A stretch of DNA of 64,000 bases, from assembly GCF_002903165.1 (NCBI RefSeq), contig NZ_PPSK01000015.1, positions 28,149-92,148 on the forward strand, given 5' to 3'. Under the pieces are notes generated by a model that saw only the letters and a list, made by a program, of their open reading frames with translations, did no database searches and had not been told where the DNA came from. Positions 42,961-51,705 of this stretch are shown here, one piece after another. The position numbers and the translations under genes were made by a program. The DNA is from Halopseudomonas oceani (GTDB taxonomy: Bacteria; Pseudomonadota; Gammaproteobacteria; Pseudomonadales; Pseudomonadaceae). Each line of letters starts with the position of its first letter. The first letter of the stretch is position 1.

Positions 42961-43457
42961 TCCCCTGCCCCCTCTTGCGCGCCCGGCCTCGGGAAAACGG
43001 TAAACGCCCCCACGCCATACCCCTCAGGTGCATCGGGGGTGTCGGAGACGCCGTTGTGTTTCTCCATGGAAGCGACAAGCACACCGCGCTCAAAATCCAG
43101 CAGCAGATCACGCTCATAGATACTCGCGTAGCCAGCATGAACGTACTTCAGCAGCTTACCGCGTGGAACCCTGATGCGGCCGGAGTACCAATGGGCGAAA
43201 ACCCGCTCCGGATATCCCGGAAAAACCGACTCCAGTGACGCATCCTCCCCATTACTAAGCCAACCCTGTATCGCAACCAAGTACAGCCGGTCGTCCAGCA
43301 GCTGCCAGGTGGCAACATAACCACGTATGAGCGCAGTGGAACTAGGTTCAAACTCAGGATAGGCACCGCCCAAACGAAAGTAAGTGCCGAGCGGAGCGTC
43401 GCAGATGGTCATCCGCTGCCCCTGGTAGAAAAGCAGGTCGCCAATCTGAGCAGTCAT
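42957..43457 (-). CDS. Hypothetical soluble protein
   Basis: A 166-aa protein, largely beta, with no recognised motif. It is coupled on both sides: its ATG overlaps the stop of a 29-codon membrane peptide (TGATG), and its end overlaps the membrane protein gene. This suggests a three-gene unit read leftwards. Function unknown. Confidence 0.6.
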   Translation of the reverse strand: MTAQIGDLLFYQGQRMTICDAPLGTYFRLGGAYPEFEPSSTALIRGYVATWQLLDDRLYLVAIQGWLSNGEDASLESVFPGYPERVFAHWYSGRIRVPRGKLLKYVHAGYASIYERDLLLDFERGVLVASMEKHNGVSDTPDAPEGYGVGAFTVFPRPGAQEGAGE

Positions 43458-43546
43458 CAGGCCTCCGATGGCGGGTCAGGTAATTCAGGCACGGAGAACG
43501 CCGCGGCGCCGAGCAGCAACGCAACGCCAAACATGAACAACCCCAT
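43457..43546 (-). CDS. Short membrane peptide, possibly the end of a frameshifted gene
   Basis: A 29-codon frame, MGLFMFGVALLLGAAAF then SVPELPDPPSEA, with one membrane helix. Upstream, in another frame, MKPRRQASWTQHVNQPP begins near 43649 and would join it after a shift near 43565. The complete gene was probably a small membrane protein of about 65 aa that has been frameshifted. Confidence 0.4.
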   Translation of the reverse strand: MGLFMFGVALLLGAAAFSVPELPDPPSEA

Positions 43547-43898
43547 ACCCCAGGACTGGAGGTGTACGGAAACTCGGATCAGGTAGAACCGATGCCATGA
43601 CGGGCGGTTGATTCACATGCTGCGTCCAGCTGGCTTGTCGCCTTGGTTTCATCAGCTCCTCTATAGCACTATTATAGAACCAGCTTTTGTGAAAAGAGGG
43701 CAGGCACATCAGCTGAAGTCGTTGACGCCTAGGGCAGGCTCAGACTCACAATACCGATCCAGCTTCGCTGCACTCTAACTGTGTCCAAATGAGAGTGGTA
43801 CATCTGTCCGGAGCAGCGCGGGCGGAGTATCCGAATGGCATTGAATGTGCGCACTGCATCGGCGTGAATACATACACCCCTAAAATCGAGGAAGCGGA

Positions 43899-44699
43899 AT
43901 GAAACATGGAGCCGACCATGGTCTGGATGACAACCAAATCGACCGACGAAACCAACTGCTCGACGCCATTCGGACTGGCTTGCGGAACTTCAATGAAAGC
44001 TATGCACTTAATCTTCCACTATCTCGATTCGAAGGTCCTCTTGATCCGGGGCTTCCTTCTAGCCTGACAATCATTGGCAAACAGCCTGTCTATGATGAAG
44101 CTTGGGCTTATAAAGCCCGGGATATAACTAGAAACAAGCTGATCGACCACCTCAGCACACAAATCTTACAAAGGGTCAGCACGCTTGACCGCCACGACTA
44201 TTGCTTGAGGGGAAGCTCCCATGCCATCGCTCTTAAGCTTTGCACCACTCACCCACTCAAGCATCGAATAGGTTTTGCTGATGAGCGCAGTGATTTCAGA
44301 CTCGACTGCGACACAGGTGAGCTTGCCCTGACATTTAGCGACATCGTCGACCGTGTTTCCGAGGGATATGAGCGCGACTACATGACCTACCGACTGTGGA
44401 GCGAGAAATCTCTGAAACTACTGGCTCAATTTCTATTCTCTGGAGAGTGGGATAGCACAGTCTTCCCGAGCGGAGCTTTGTGGGACGAACTGAATAGCGA
44501 GGGAGAACCGGTTAGCCTTGAGTCCTTTATCGAATCAGTCAACCAGACCATACTTGACTTACCAATGGAACGTCTGACTGAGACCTGTTTTCCAGACTAT
44601 TCGGGCATTCTTTTCTCTGAGTACGTTCCAGCAGAGAACATGACACCAGCACAAAAGGAGCAACTCTATCGACAGTACGTCAACATCCTTACGAGCTGA
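43899..44699 (+). CDS. Hypothetical protein
   Basis: A 266-aa soluble protein with no signal peptide or membrane segment and no motif I recognise. It is preceded by GAGGAAGCGG. It is convergent with the gene at 44822, with a strong hairpin between. It lies among orphan genes between two IS elements, so it is probably accessory. Confidence 0.6.
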   Translation: MKHGADHGLDDNQIDRRNQLLDAIRTGLRNFNESYALNLPLSRFEGPLDPGLPSSLTIIGKQPVYDEAWAYKARDITRNKLIDHLSTQILQRVSTLDRHDYCLRGSSHAIALKLCTTHPLKHRIGFADERSDFRLDCDTGELALTFSDIVDRVSEGYERDYMTYRLWSEKSLKLLAQFLFSGEWDSTVFPSGALWDELNSEGEPVSLESFIESVNQTILDLPMERLTETCFPDYSGILFSEYVPAENMTPAQKEQLYRQYVNILTS

Positions 44700-44776
44700 C
44701 ATACATCGATGATGAGAGGAAAAGGGGTCAGGTACGAATGGCACTTACTGAGGCAAACTTCTCCATGCCTATTTAA

Positions 44777-44810
44777 GTTCAGTTCCGGGAGGAACCTCCC
44801 GGAACTGAAC
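44777..44810. terminator. Strong hairpin between convergent genes
   Basis: GTTCAGTTCCGGGAGG and its exact complement form a 16-bp inverted repeat with only AA between the arms, so about 15 pairs with a 4-base loop. It lies between two convergent genes. There is no long T-run, so bidirectional termination is likely but not certain. Confidence 0.65.
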
Positions 44811-44821
44811 GCAATCATAAG

Positions 44822-45358
44822 CTAGGTAGAACGAAGATTACCCAGCGCCCAGTTGAGAGTCTGAGTATGTGTTGCGATAAATGACCGAACAAACTCGAGA
44901 AACATTGGCAAACTCTCAATCACCATAACTCTCAATTCTCTCGAGCTATCTGCGACACATATCGGTTCACTTACATTATCGCTTATCTTCTTAGTGTAGG
45001 GGAAGTAATTAGGTCCGTAGAATACATTACCCCAAGCATCGCGCTCATAATCATATTCAGAATTCACCTTCCTGATTACTAACCTGCTCGAGATATAACC
45101 TAGTTTATAGGTGGTCACAGTGAAGGGCTGAAGGGGTATATGCTGGGACAGCACGTTAGGCGGAGCAGAGGGTGCTCCAGGAAGTCTTGGGGAAAGGGGG
45201 TATGGGTACCAGCAATCAAGATTAATCTGACTGAGACCCTTTTCAGTATCTGAGAAGATCTTGTTTGCTTCATCGAATGTAGCGTTGTGGTTCGTAGCAG
45301 CTTCTTCAAGCTGGGCTATGGCATTGTAAATGTCGTAGCGATGGACTTCGTTACTCAT
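44822..45358 (-). CDS. Hypothetical protein
   Basis: A 178-aa soluble protein starting MSNEVHRYDIYNAIAQLEE behind GGAGATTG. A helical N-terminus is followed by a Pro-rich stretch (residues 55-75) and a mixed C-terminal domain. No family recognised. It lies just left of an IS5-type element that interrupts the next gene. Confidence 0.6.
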   Translation of the reverse strand: MSNEVHRYDIYNAIAQLEEAATNHNATFDEANKIFSDTEKGLSQINLDCWYPYPLSPRLPGAPSAPPNVLSQHIPLQPFTVTTYKLGYISSRLVIRKVNSEYDYERDAWGNVFYGPNYFPYTKKISDNVSEPICVADSSRELRVMVIESLPMFLEFVRSFIATHTQTLNWALGNLRST

Positions 45359-45471
45359 ATTTCAATCTCCGTCAGGAGGCATTACTACCAGTCAGATAGT
45401 AGTGTGTATGTATGAATGGCCCCGAAACTGTTTCACGTCAATGAGTAAAGAATCGGGATGCATGTGCATTA

Positions 45472-46702
45472 GGGAAACGCTGCACAAATCAGCCATCTGC
45501 CTGAGTACCCAGCCCCGAGTATAATCATCAGACAGTGCCACTACCTCAGCCAGGCCGCCCGATGAAGCAGATCACCTTCGCCCAAGCCGAGCATCAGAAC
45601 AAGAAAAAGGTTACCCGCCGGGAACGCTTCCTGGCCGAGATGAATGTGCTGGTGCCCTGGCAGCGCCTGCTGGATGCCCTATCGCCCTCGTATTACCCCG
45701 ATGCTGCCGGCAAGCGTGGCCGTCCACCGACTCCGCTGGAGCGAATGCTGCGAATCTACTTCTTGCAGCAGTGGTACGGTCTGGCTGATGAAGCCCTTGA
45801 GGATGCGATCTACGACAGTCAGGCGATGCGTGATTTCGTCGGTATTGATTTGTCCATCGAAAGCGTACCGGATGCCACAACACTGCTGCGTTTCCGCCAC
45901 CTGCTGGAAAGGCATTCGCTGACGCAGCGGATCTTCGAAGAGATCAACGCCAGTCTGGCAGAACGTGGTTTGTTCATGCGCGAAGGGACCATTGTCGATG
46001 CCACCATCATTGCCGCTGCACCTTCTACCAAGAACAAGGCCAAGCAGCGTGATCCAGCGATGAAGCAGACACGCAAAGGCAACCAGTGGTATTTCGGCAT
46101 GAAAGCCCATATCGGTGTCGATGCAGCCATCGGTCTGACGCACAGCCTGGTGGCGACCTCGGCCAACCAGGCGGACATCACGGTAGCCGAGCAGCTATTG
46201 CGTGACGACAAGGAACCGATCTATGCCGATGCCGGTTACACGGGTCTGGGCAAGCGCCTTTGTGGGGATGATGACACGCTCCCTCCGCTGCGGATTGCTG
46301 CACGGCGCAGCACCATCAAGAAAATGGAAGATGGCCCGGAGAAGCAGATCAAGCAACGCATTGAGCACTGCAAGGCGAGCATCCGTGCCAAGGTGGAACA
46401 CCCGTTCCATGTGGTCAAGAATCTGTTTGGCCACCGCAAGGTACGCTACCGGGGCATGGAGAAGAATCAGGCCCAGCTGTTCAGCCTGTTTGCACTGGCC
46501 AACCTGGTATTGGCCAAGCGGTGTTATGCAACGACTGATGGGGTTATTGCGTCTTGAACCCCTGTAATGGGGTAAAACAGGCCAAAATGGCCGGAATTGA
46601 AGGCGATTTTTGGGGCATTGTCGCCAAGAACAGGCTGGTTGCATCAAAAACTCAGTTGATCGGCGCGGGTGATGCGCAAATCTGATTTGATCAGCGTTTC
46701 CC
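45472..46702 (+). mobile_element. IS5-family insertion sequence, complete
   Basis: A 1231-bp element with ends GGGAAACGCTGCACAAATCAG and a right end matching it at 19 of 21 positions. It is flanked by the 3-bp duplication TTA (45469-45471 and 46703-46705), as in IS5 groups that target TNA. It carries one intact transposase gene and splits a small minus-strand gene. Confidence 0.9.
45562..46557 (+). CDS. IS5-family transposase
   Basis: A 331-aa DDE transposase starting MKQITFAQAEHQNKKK, the usual IS5 beginning. Blocks present: SVPDATTLLRFRHLLE, GTIVDATIIAAAPSTKN (Asp), YADAGYTGL (Asp) and KVEHPFHVVKNLFGHRKVRYRG (Glu). The gene is intact and probably active. Confidence 0.93.
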   Translation: MKQITFAQAEHQNKKKVTRRERFLAEMNVLVPWQRLLDALSPSYYPDAAGKRGRPPTPLERMLRIYFLQQWYGLADEALEDAIYDSQAMRDFVGIDLSIESVPDATTLLRFRHLLERHSLTQRIFEEINASLAERGLFMREGTIVDATIIAAAPSTKNKAKQRDPAMKQTRKGNQWYFGMKAHIGVDAAIGLTHSLVATSANQADITVAEQLLRDDKEPIYADAGYTGLGKRLCGDDDTLPPLRIAARRSTIKKMEDGPEKQIKQRIEHCKASIRAKVEHPFHVVKNLFGHRKVRYRGMEKNQAQLFSLFALANLVLAKRCYATTDGVIAS

Positions 46703-46836
46703 TTAGTCTTTGCCGTCCAGTACTCATCAAAGGGGGCGGGCAGAAACACGCCGGAGTACTCATCCTCATCCAGATTGAATTTATCAATCCGCAGCCCCTG
46801 CAAAATGCGCATATATTCTTGTTTCAATGCATCCAT
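46703..46836 (-). pseudogene. 5' part of a gene split by the IS5 element
   Basis: A minus-strand frame starting MDALKQEYMRILQGLRIDKF and ending at the element after DEYWTAKTK. Removing the IS and one TTA restores a frame that goes on only about 9 codons in the left flank before a stop, so the gene was short or already damaged. The visible part recalls the N-terminus of uracil-glycosylase-like hypothetical proteins, but weakly. It overlaps the gene upstream by a few bases. Confidence 0.5.
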
Positions 46837-46839
46837 TCG

Positions 46840-47190
46840 TTATGTCCCTTCTACTTCCAGTAGATCGTCGTTCGATAGCCATTCAACCACAAGGCTGCCT
46901 CGACCGATGCGTACGACACCGTTTTTTTGCTTCGCCTGACCGATCTGCGCGCGGTACTGAATAAAGCAGTCAATCAGCTCCATAAGGTATTGCTTGAAGC
47001 CGGTCTCGCTCGCCCTTTCAAACAGATCCCCTTCAGTACGCCAGGAGGCGTGGCTCAGCCGGGCTTCATCATCCTCTGCAGCAAAAACAACCTGACCACA
47101 GCCCTGAACAATGCCCGAAAACTGCCTCGCCAACATGTCCAGGCGCAATAACTCGAACTCGCTACCAGTGCTGCTGGCTTTGCCTTTCAT
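46840..47190 (-). CDS. Hypothetical protein
   Basis: A 116-aa soluble helical protein; the ATG at 47190 (MKGKASSTGSEFELLRLD) is chosen because the longer frame overlaps divergent sequence. No family recognised. It is the upstream partner of the gene split by the IS5 element, and both read leftwards. Confidence 0.55.
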   Translation of the reverse strand: MKGKASSTGSEFELLRLDMLARQFSGIVQGCGQVVFAAEDDEARLSHASWRTEGDLFERASETGFKQYLMELIDCFIQYRAQIGQAKQKNGVVRIGRGSLVVEWLSNDDLLEVEGT

Positions 47191-47378
47191 AACTCGCCGA
47201 GCTCCTCGATTCTTGCTTGCTGAAACCAGCATGCCATAAAGAGCGACAAGGCCTGTCGCAGTCCGCAACTGATAGCCTTGAGCGTCACCCTCCGGCGGTT
47301 TAAATACCGCCAGTCTGAACCCGGCACCAACGCACTTACCTATGCGCAATTCTGCGCCCTACGAACAACCGCCCCGCC

Positions 47379-47395
47379 GCGACCCATTCTGTCGC
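47379..47395. promoter_or_regulatory. Operator palindrome 1 (GCGAC-N7-GTCGC)
   Basis: GCGAC-CCATTCT-GTCGC, exact. It lies 50 bp before the start of the 140-aa gene that leads the first WYL operon. It is one of six such sites in this region. Confidence 0.75.
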
Positions 47396-47445
47396 ACCAC
47401 ACCGTCATACTGGCTTCTGATCCAGTAAACACGAGGGCAAGCGGT

Positions 47446-47865
47446 ATGGATCGATTGGTTAAAGATGAGCTGGAAAGCCTGCTACGCGAGACACACAGCA
47501 TCAAGCGCCTGGGACGACGGATCATCAATCTGGCGGGATTTCTGGGCTCGGACACAGCACCTGACTCCATCAGTCAGCAACTGACGGCGCTGTCTGGTTT
47601 GCTGATTCAGCAGGAGGCCTTTGACGCCCTGCTGGAGCCAGTGCTGGCAACCGCACGCGCACGTGGCACAAGCCATCTACACAACGCCGAGCTGACCAAC
47701 GTGCTCTCCAGCCTTGAAGAAACCCGCAAAGCGCTGCAGCCGGACTCACCCATCAACTATTCGGAACTGATGGCCTGGCTCGTATCGGCTGCCAGCGAGC
47801 GCGGCATTCTCAAGGTCAAGCGACGTGCTCCAACACCTGACCCCGCCAATAACCGGAGCGCCTGA
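47446..47865 (+). CDS. Helical hypothetical protein leading WYL operon 1
   Basis: A 139-aa protein starting MDRLVKDELESLLRETHS, chosen from its GAGG site and its distance to the operator. It is all-helical (repeated helix-forming stretches to residue 125), with a basic Pro-rich tail. Its stop overlaps the start of the WYL gene (TGATG), so both are made together. Family unknown; it may partner or modulate the regulator. Confidence 0.7.
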   Translation: MDRLVKDELESLLRETHSIKRLGRRIINLAGFLGSDTAPDSISQQLTALSGLLIQQEAFDALLEPVLATARARGTSHLHNAELTNVLSSLEETRKALQPDSPINYSELMAWLVSAASERGILKVKRRAPTPDPANNRSA

Positions 47866-48902
47866 TGCCCACGGTCTCAACACGCACCTCACTCGCTCGC
47901 CAGTGGGAGATCCTGCAGCAGTTGCCGACCAAGCCGCCCGGCATAACCACCGCGGCGCTGCGCCAGAGGCTGGAGGACGCAGGCCATAAATGCACCAAGC
48001 GCACCATTGAGCGAGACCTGTTGCTACTGGAGCAGCTGTTCCCCCTGCACTGCAACAGCAAGGGTACGCCGTACGGCTGGCATTGGATGGAGGGCAAGTC
48101 CCTGAATGTCCCAGGGCTCAGTCTGGGTGAAGCATTGTCGCTGAGCCTGCTGGAAGGCAGCCTGGAAGCGCTGCTGCCGCGGGCGATACTTAATGAGCTG
48201 ACGCCGCGCTTTAGTCAGGCGCGCGACAAGCTCAGCGCATTGGCGGTGCAAACACCGGCAGCGCGACTGCCGCAACGAGTCGCGCACCTGAGCGCCAGCA
48301 CCGTGCTCCAACCACCGCAGATTGACCCCGATATCGCCGCTACCGTGCTACAGGCCTTAGTCGAAGGCCAGCAACTGCAGTGCATCTATCGCTCCGCATC
48401 CAAGCGCAGCCAGCAAGACCTCGTTCTCAACCCGCTGGCGATGGTGCAACGGGGGCAGACGCGCTACCTGCTGGCGACCGGGGCCGAGTTTGTCGATGTG
48501 CGCATGTATGCCTTGCACCGTTTGCAAAGCGCCGAGGCTCTGCCAACAGCTGTGTCCAGCGACACTCCATTTGACCTGGCGACCTACCTGGCGGAGGAAC
48601 AAATGCAGTTTGGTGTACGCGGAAAAATAGCGCTGCGCGCTTGGGTCAAAGACCAGCTGGCGCATCTACTACTCGAGACACCAATTTCTGATGACATGCA
48701 GCTGACCCCATTGCCACAAGGTGGCGGCTTCCAGCTAAGCGCTACGGTCAGCGACAGCTGGGAGCTGAAATGGTGGTTGCTGGCCCGCGCCGGCCAAGTA
48801 GTAGTCACTGCTCCCGCATCACTACGTGAGGAGTTGGCCCAACGCCTGAACCTGGCTTGTGAGCAATATCGAGATAATCTCCCGGCCCTGGAGGATGTAT
48901 GA
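47865..48902 (+). CDS. WYL-domain transcriptional regulator 1
   Basis: A 345-aa regulator: an N-terminal HTH with the recognition segment GHKCTKRTIERDLLLLEQ, a WYL domain with CIYRSASKR and LNPLAMVQRGQTRYLLATG, and a C-terminal WCX-type domain. The WYL triad itself is degenerate (TRYLLA). It resembles the regulators at 51706 and 57752 in length and order. It overlaps the FtsZ-C-like gene downstream (ATGA). Probably it binds the nearby GCGAC-N7-GTCGC site. Confidence 0.88.
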   Translation: MPTVSTRTSLARQWEILQQLPTKPPGITTAALRQRLEDAGHKCTKRTIERDLLLLEQLFPLHCNSKGTPYGWHWMEGKSLNVPGLSLGEALSLSLLEGSLEALLPRAILNELTPRFSQARDKLSALAVQTPAARLPQRVAHLSASTVLQPPQIDPDIAATVLQALVEGQQLQCIYRSASKRSQQDLVLNPLAMVQRGQTRYLLATGAEFVDVRMYALHRLQSAEALPTAVSSDTPFDLATYLAEEQMQFGVRGKIALRAWVKDQLAHLLLETPISDDMQLTPLPQGGGFQLSATVSDSWELKWWLLARAGQVVVTAPASLREELAQRLNLACEQYRDNLPALEDV

Positions 48903-49543
48903 GTGAGGATCAATGCAGCCTCACCGTGCGCATTGTTGATCTACTGAACGGTCACGAAAGAGGCAGCCCATTCGGCCCGAAAGAGAAACAACTAACGACA
49001 GCGCAACCAGAAAATAACGATGACTGCGACTTCTGCTTCGTGCTTCGGGCTCCAGAGGACTACAGCGTGCGAGGCAATCATTATATGACCCTGTTTCTAG
49101 ACCCAGCAGACAGCCAGCGCACCCTTGAAGCGGGATGCTTTCAGATACGCTGTGAGCGCCCGTGTAACGCCCAGGAACTCGTTATCTGGGCAGACCAGAT
49201 CATGGCTGCGCTGTGCGGCGTTTTCCTGGACGTACCCAAAATCCCGTGCATCGACTTGGCGGACCTGCGCGTCGTGCTGCATAACGCCAAGGGCCGCAGC
49301 ATGATCGCACGCGCCTACCAGTTCGGGACATTCAATACCGAAGCAAAGCGGGTGCTTGCCGGGCAAAGGTTTCAATCTGCCTTTGCGGTACTCAGCCTCA
49401 AGAAGCAAGACTTCTCGCCTGAACTTTTCAGCCAGATTGGCAGTGCGCTAGAACAGAACCTGGACGATGAAGCCCTGCTCGCAGTCGGAGTCAACAACCA
49501 CCAGCACCCGAGCACTCGCCTGCTGGTACTGAGCGACGACTAA
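48899..49543 (+). CDS. FtsZ C-terminal-domain-like protein 1
   Basis: A 214-aa protein with no P-loop or tubulin GTP signature. Residues about 95-210 follow the order of the FtsZ/tubulin C-terminal domain: WADQIMAALCGVF, then PCIDLADLRVVLHNAKGRSM (like 'GLMNVDFADVRTVMSEMG'), then a strand-rich end AFAVLSLKKQDFS and DEALLAVGVNNHQ. It is a paralogue of the protein at 53566. It is coupled to WYL regulator 1 by ATGA. It could bind FtsZ or form the sensing part of a conflict system. The fold call comes from pattern reading only. Confidence 0.6.
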   Translation: MSEDQCSLTVRIVDLLNGHERGSPFGPKEKQLTTAQPENNDDCDFCFVLRAPEDYSVRGNHYMTLFLDPADSQRTLEAGCFQIRCERPCNAQELVIWADQIMAALCGVFLDVPKIPCIDLADLRVVLHNAKGRSMIARAYQFGTFNTEAKRVLAGQRFQSAFAVLSLKKQDFSPELFSQIGSALEQNLDDEALLAVGVNNHQHPSTRLLVLSDD

Positions 49544-49597
49544 CCACGACAACCAACCACGCCATCAACGCATAAACCTCACACGGGATACCAACCT

Positions 49598-50314
49598 ATG
49601 AGCAGAGCAAGAACACGCAGTGAACGTCGAGCTATTCTAGTTCTGGAGTCACCTTGGGCATTGGACGATAGCGACAGCAACCGCAGTAGCGTGCGTCCCT
49701 TCGTCGAGGGCATGGCCAAGATAGAACCAGACGTGGATGTATTCAGCGCCAATTTTTACGATAAAAGCAGCTTCAGACTTGCCCTCGAGAGCCTGTGCAA
49801 GGTGAGGTTTGATAACGCGATCGTCTATGTTGCTGCGCACGGTCATCCCGGCACGATCGGCGGCGTGAAGATCACCGATGCCATGTTCATGATCGGTGAG
49901 GCCGCCAAGAAGCACGGTATTACCGGATTGATGCTAGGGTCCTGCTTTGTGGGCGGAGACACCGTCAAGCTGGAAGTGTTTATCGAAGGTACCGGGCTAC
50001 GCTGGGCGGCAGGATACTCCTCCAGCTGCAACTGGCTGGAAGGTACTCTGGTCGACTGCAACATCATGGCCAAGATGCTACACCTCGACAGCGAGCTGTT
50101 GTCGGAGAAAGACGAAATGATCGAGCAGCTTGCCAGCGCTACCGCACTCTTTGCCGAGGACTACGAGATCGGCGCAGACTTGAATGAGGAAACTGTGCTT
50201 CTGCGTGACTCACTGGAGTTTGTGATCCAACCAAGTGGCAGCGGCAAACGCGCCAAGCGAGTGACCGATGAAGTCTTTGCACTGAACGCGCCGGAGGAGG
50301 AAGAGCAGGAGTGA
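49598..50314 (+). CDS. Caspase/CHAT-like peptidase
   Basis: A 238-aa protein. It shows the catalytic His of clan CD peptidases in VYVAAHGHPGTIGG (His81) and the catalytic Cys in LMLGSCFVGGD (Cys116), with the usual strand-loop spacing between them. CHAT and caspase-like proteases act as effectors in bacterial cell-death and phage-defence systems. The tail is acidic. It follows the FtsZ-C-like gene by 54 bp and is probably in the same operon. The substrate is unknown; a partner inside the cluster is likely. Confidence 0.7.
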   Translation: MSRARTRSERRAILVLESPWALDDSDSNRSSVRPFVEGMAKIEPDVDVFSANFYDKSSFRLALESLCKVRFDNAIVYVAAHGHPGTIGGVKITDAMFMIGEAAKKHGITGLMLGSCFVGGDTVKLEVFIEGTGLRWAAGYSSSCNWLEGTLVDCNIMAKMLHLDSELLSEKDEMIEQLASATALFAEDYEIGADLNEETVLLRDSLEFVIQPSGSGKRAKRVTDEVFALNAPEEEEQE

Positions 50315-50428
50315 GGCGCTGACTTCGGCAACGCCTAACCGCAAGTGAGCGGCTCGCGCACTTGCGGTGTCTTGCCAAGGACAGCTCTCAACAACGCACT
50401 CCTCTCAGTCCTAACTCGCAAGGCGGCC

Positions 50429-51619
50429 CTACCAGCCCGGATAACGCGCCCTGATTTGCTGCTGCTCCGGCTCATCATTTAATGGCTCATAACGCGCTGG
50501 AATGTCGGTCAGATCAACAGCAATGCGCGTAATCACCTCTCTCAGCTCCAGATCATCCAGCCAGACGCGCGGAATGGCTTGTGGGCCGTGAATCAGCCCC
50601 AAGATATTGCCGGCGATCATGCCGGTGCTGTCACTATCGCCACTATGGTTAACTGCCAGCACTATCCCCTCCTCTAGGCTGTCTGCCGCCAACGCACACC
50701 AGACACCAATCGCCAACGCCTCCTCTGCTACCCAGCCGCCACCCAGCCGCGCGATGGCTGCTGGGTCGGGACGCAGCTGGCGATGGTGTAACCAGAGCAC
50801 CCGCTCAAGAATATCGCGGGTTTCCTGCATGCCATCCTTGCCACCGTGCTCCTGCAAAGCATCGACCACTGCCCTCTCCAGTGGTTGTTGCTGTTTCCAC
50901 AGGCGGTGAAGAACATCGGCGAACAACCCTGCCGCCAGATAGCCCGTGGGATGACCATGGGTCAGCCGTGCAGATTCGGCGGCCACCTCGAAGGCGTCAA
51001 ACAGGAAGGCGCACGGAGCGACTCTCATCACTCCACCGCACCCCTTGCTATCGTTGGTGGCCCAGGTACCAAAGTCCTTGCTGGCGGTCAGTGCCGACAG
51101 GCAGGTATTACCAGGCGCACGCTGTGACCAGAGCGCTTGCTCGCCCATCAGCCAGCCATCACGACTGGGGCTCAGCCTCGGCTCAACGCCCTGGGTAATC
51201 AGCCAGCGCTGTAAAGCATGATGCAGCACCGCCGGAATATGACAGCTACCGTTGTCACGCATACGCACCAACGCGCGCAGCAGCCCCTCCGCGGTAAACA
51301 ACATCATCTGCGTGTCGTCGGTTATCGCGCCACGCCGGCCATAAGCCGGTGCCATCGACCGGATACCCCGCTCGCCAAAACCCCGGCGGATCTCCTCCCA
51401 CGACATAAACTCCACTCGTGCACCCAATGCGTCACCCACAGCACCACCCAACAGGCAACCAACTGCGCGACGGGCATCCGAAGAAAGTTTCGTCAGATCC
51501 GGCGCCGACGGCGTCACGTCCGCACTGGTTGACGCCCCGTCGCCCTGACCTGATCGAGCATCCGCCAAATCGTCAACGAGGTTGCCATCGCGCTCGGCCC
51601 ATTGCATAAAGTCAGTCAT
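50429..51619 (-). CDS. ADP-ribosylglycohydrolase
   Basis: A 396-aa protein (start ATG 51619, site GGGAGAG). It shows GCLLGGAVGDALGARVEFM, the metal-binding AITDDTQMM (Asp101, Asp102) and, near the end, NHSGDSDSTGMIAGNILG, the two signature blocks of the ADP-ribosyl-glycohydrolase (DraG/ARH) family. These enzymes remove ADP-ribose from proteins or nucleic acids. It is divergent from WYL regulator 2, with an operator palindrome in the 86-bp gap, so both directions are likely controlled together. It may be the reversal enzyme of an ADP-ribosylating response, but no transferase is seen nearby. Confidence 0.93.
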   Translation of the reverse strand: MTDFMQWAERDGNLVDDLADARSGQGDGASTSADVTPSAPDLTKLSSDARRAVGCLLGGAVGDALGARVEFMSWEEIRRGFGERGIRSMAPAYGRRGAITDDTQMMLFTAEGLLRALVRMRDNGSCHIPAVLHHALQRWLITQGVEPRLSPSRDGWLMGEQALWSQRAPGNTCLSALTASKDFGTWATNDSKGCGGVMRVAPCAFLFDAFEVAAESARLTHGHPTGYLAAGLFADVLHRLWKQQQPLERAVVDALQEHGGKDGMQETRDILERVLWLHHRQLRPDPAAIARLGGGWVAEEALAIGVWCALAADSLEEGIVLAVNHSGDSDSTGMIAGNILGLIHGPQAIPRVWLDDLELREVITRIAVDLTDIPARYEPLNDEPEQQQIRARYPGW

Positions 51620-51664
51620 ACTGCTCTCCCTTGCGGTTAACGGATGACAGTCTAGGCACCGCAT

Positions 51665-51681
51665 GCGACGATTCATGTCGC
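51665..51681. promoter_or_regulatory. Operator palindrome 2
   Basis: TGCGAC-GATTCAT-GTCGCA, exact over six bases in each arm, in the gap between the divergent glycohydrolase and WYL 2 genes. It is 45 bp from the glycohydrolase start and 24 bp from the WYL start. Confidence 0.78.
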
Positions 51682-51705
51682 ACCTGACAGACAAAAGGAA
51701 TTGTA

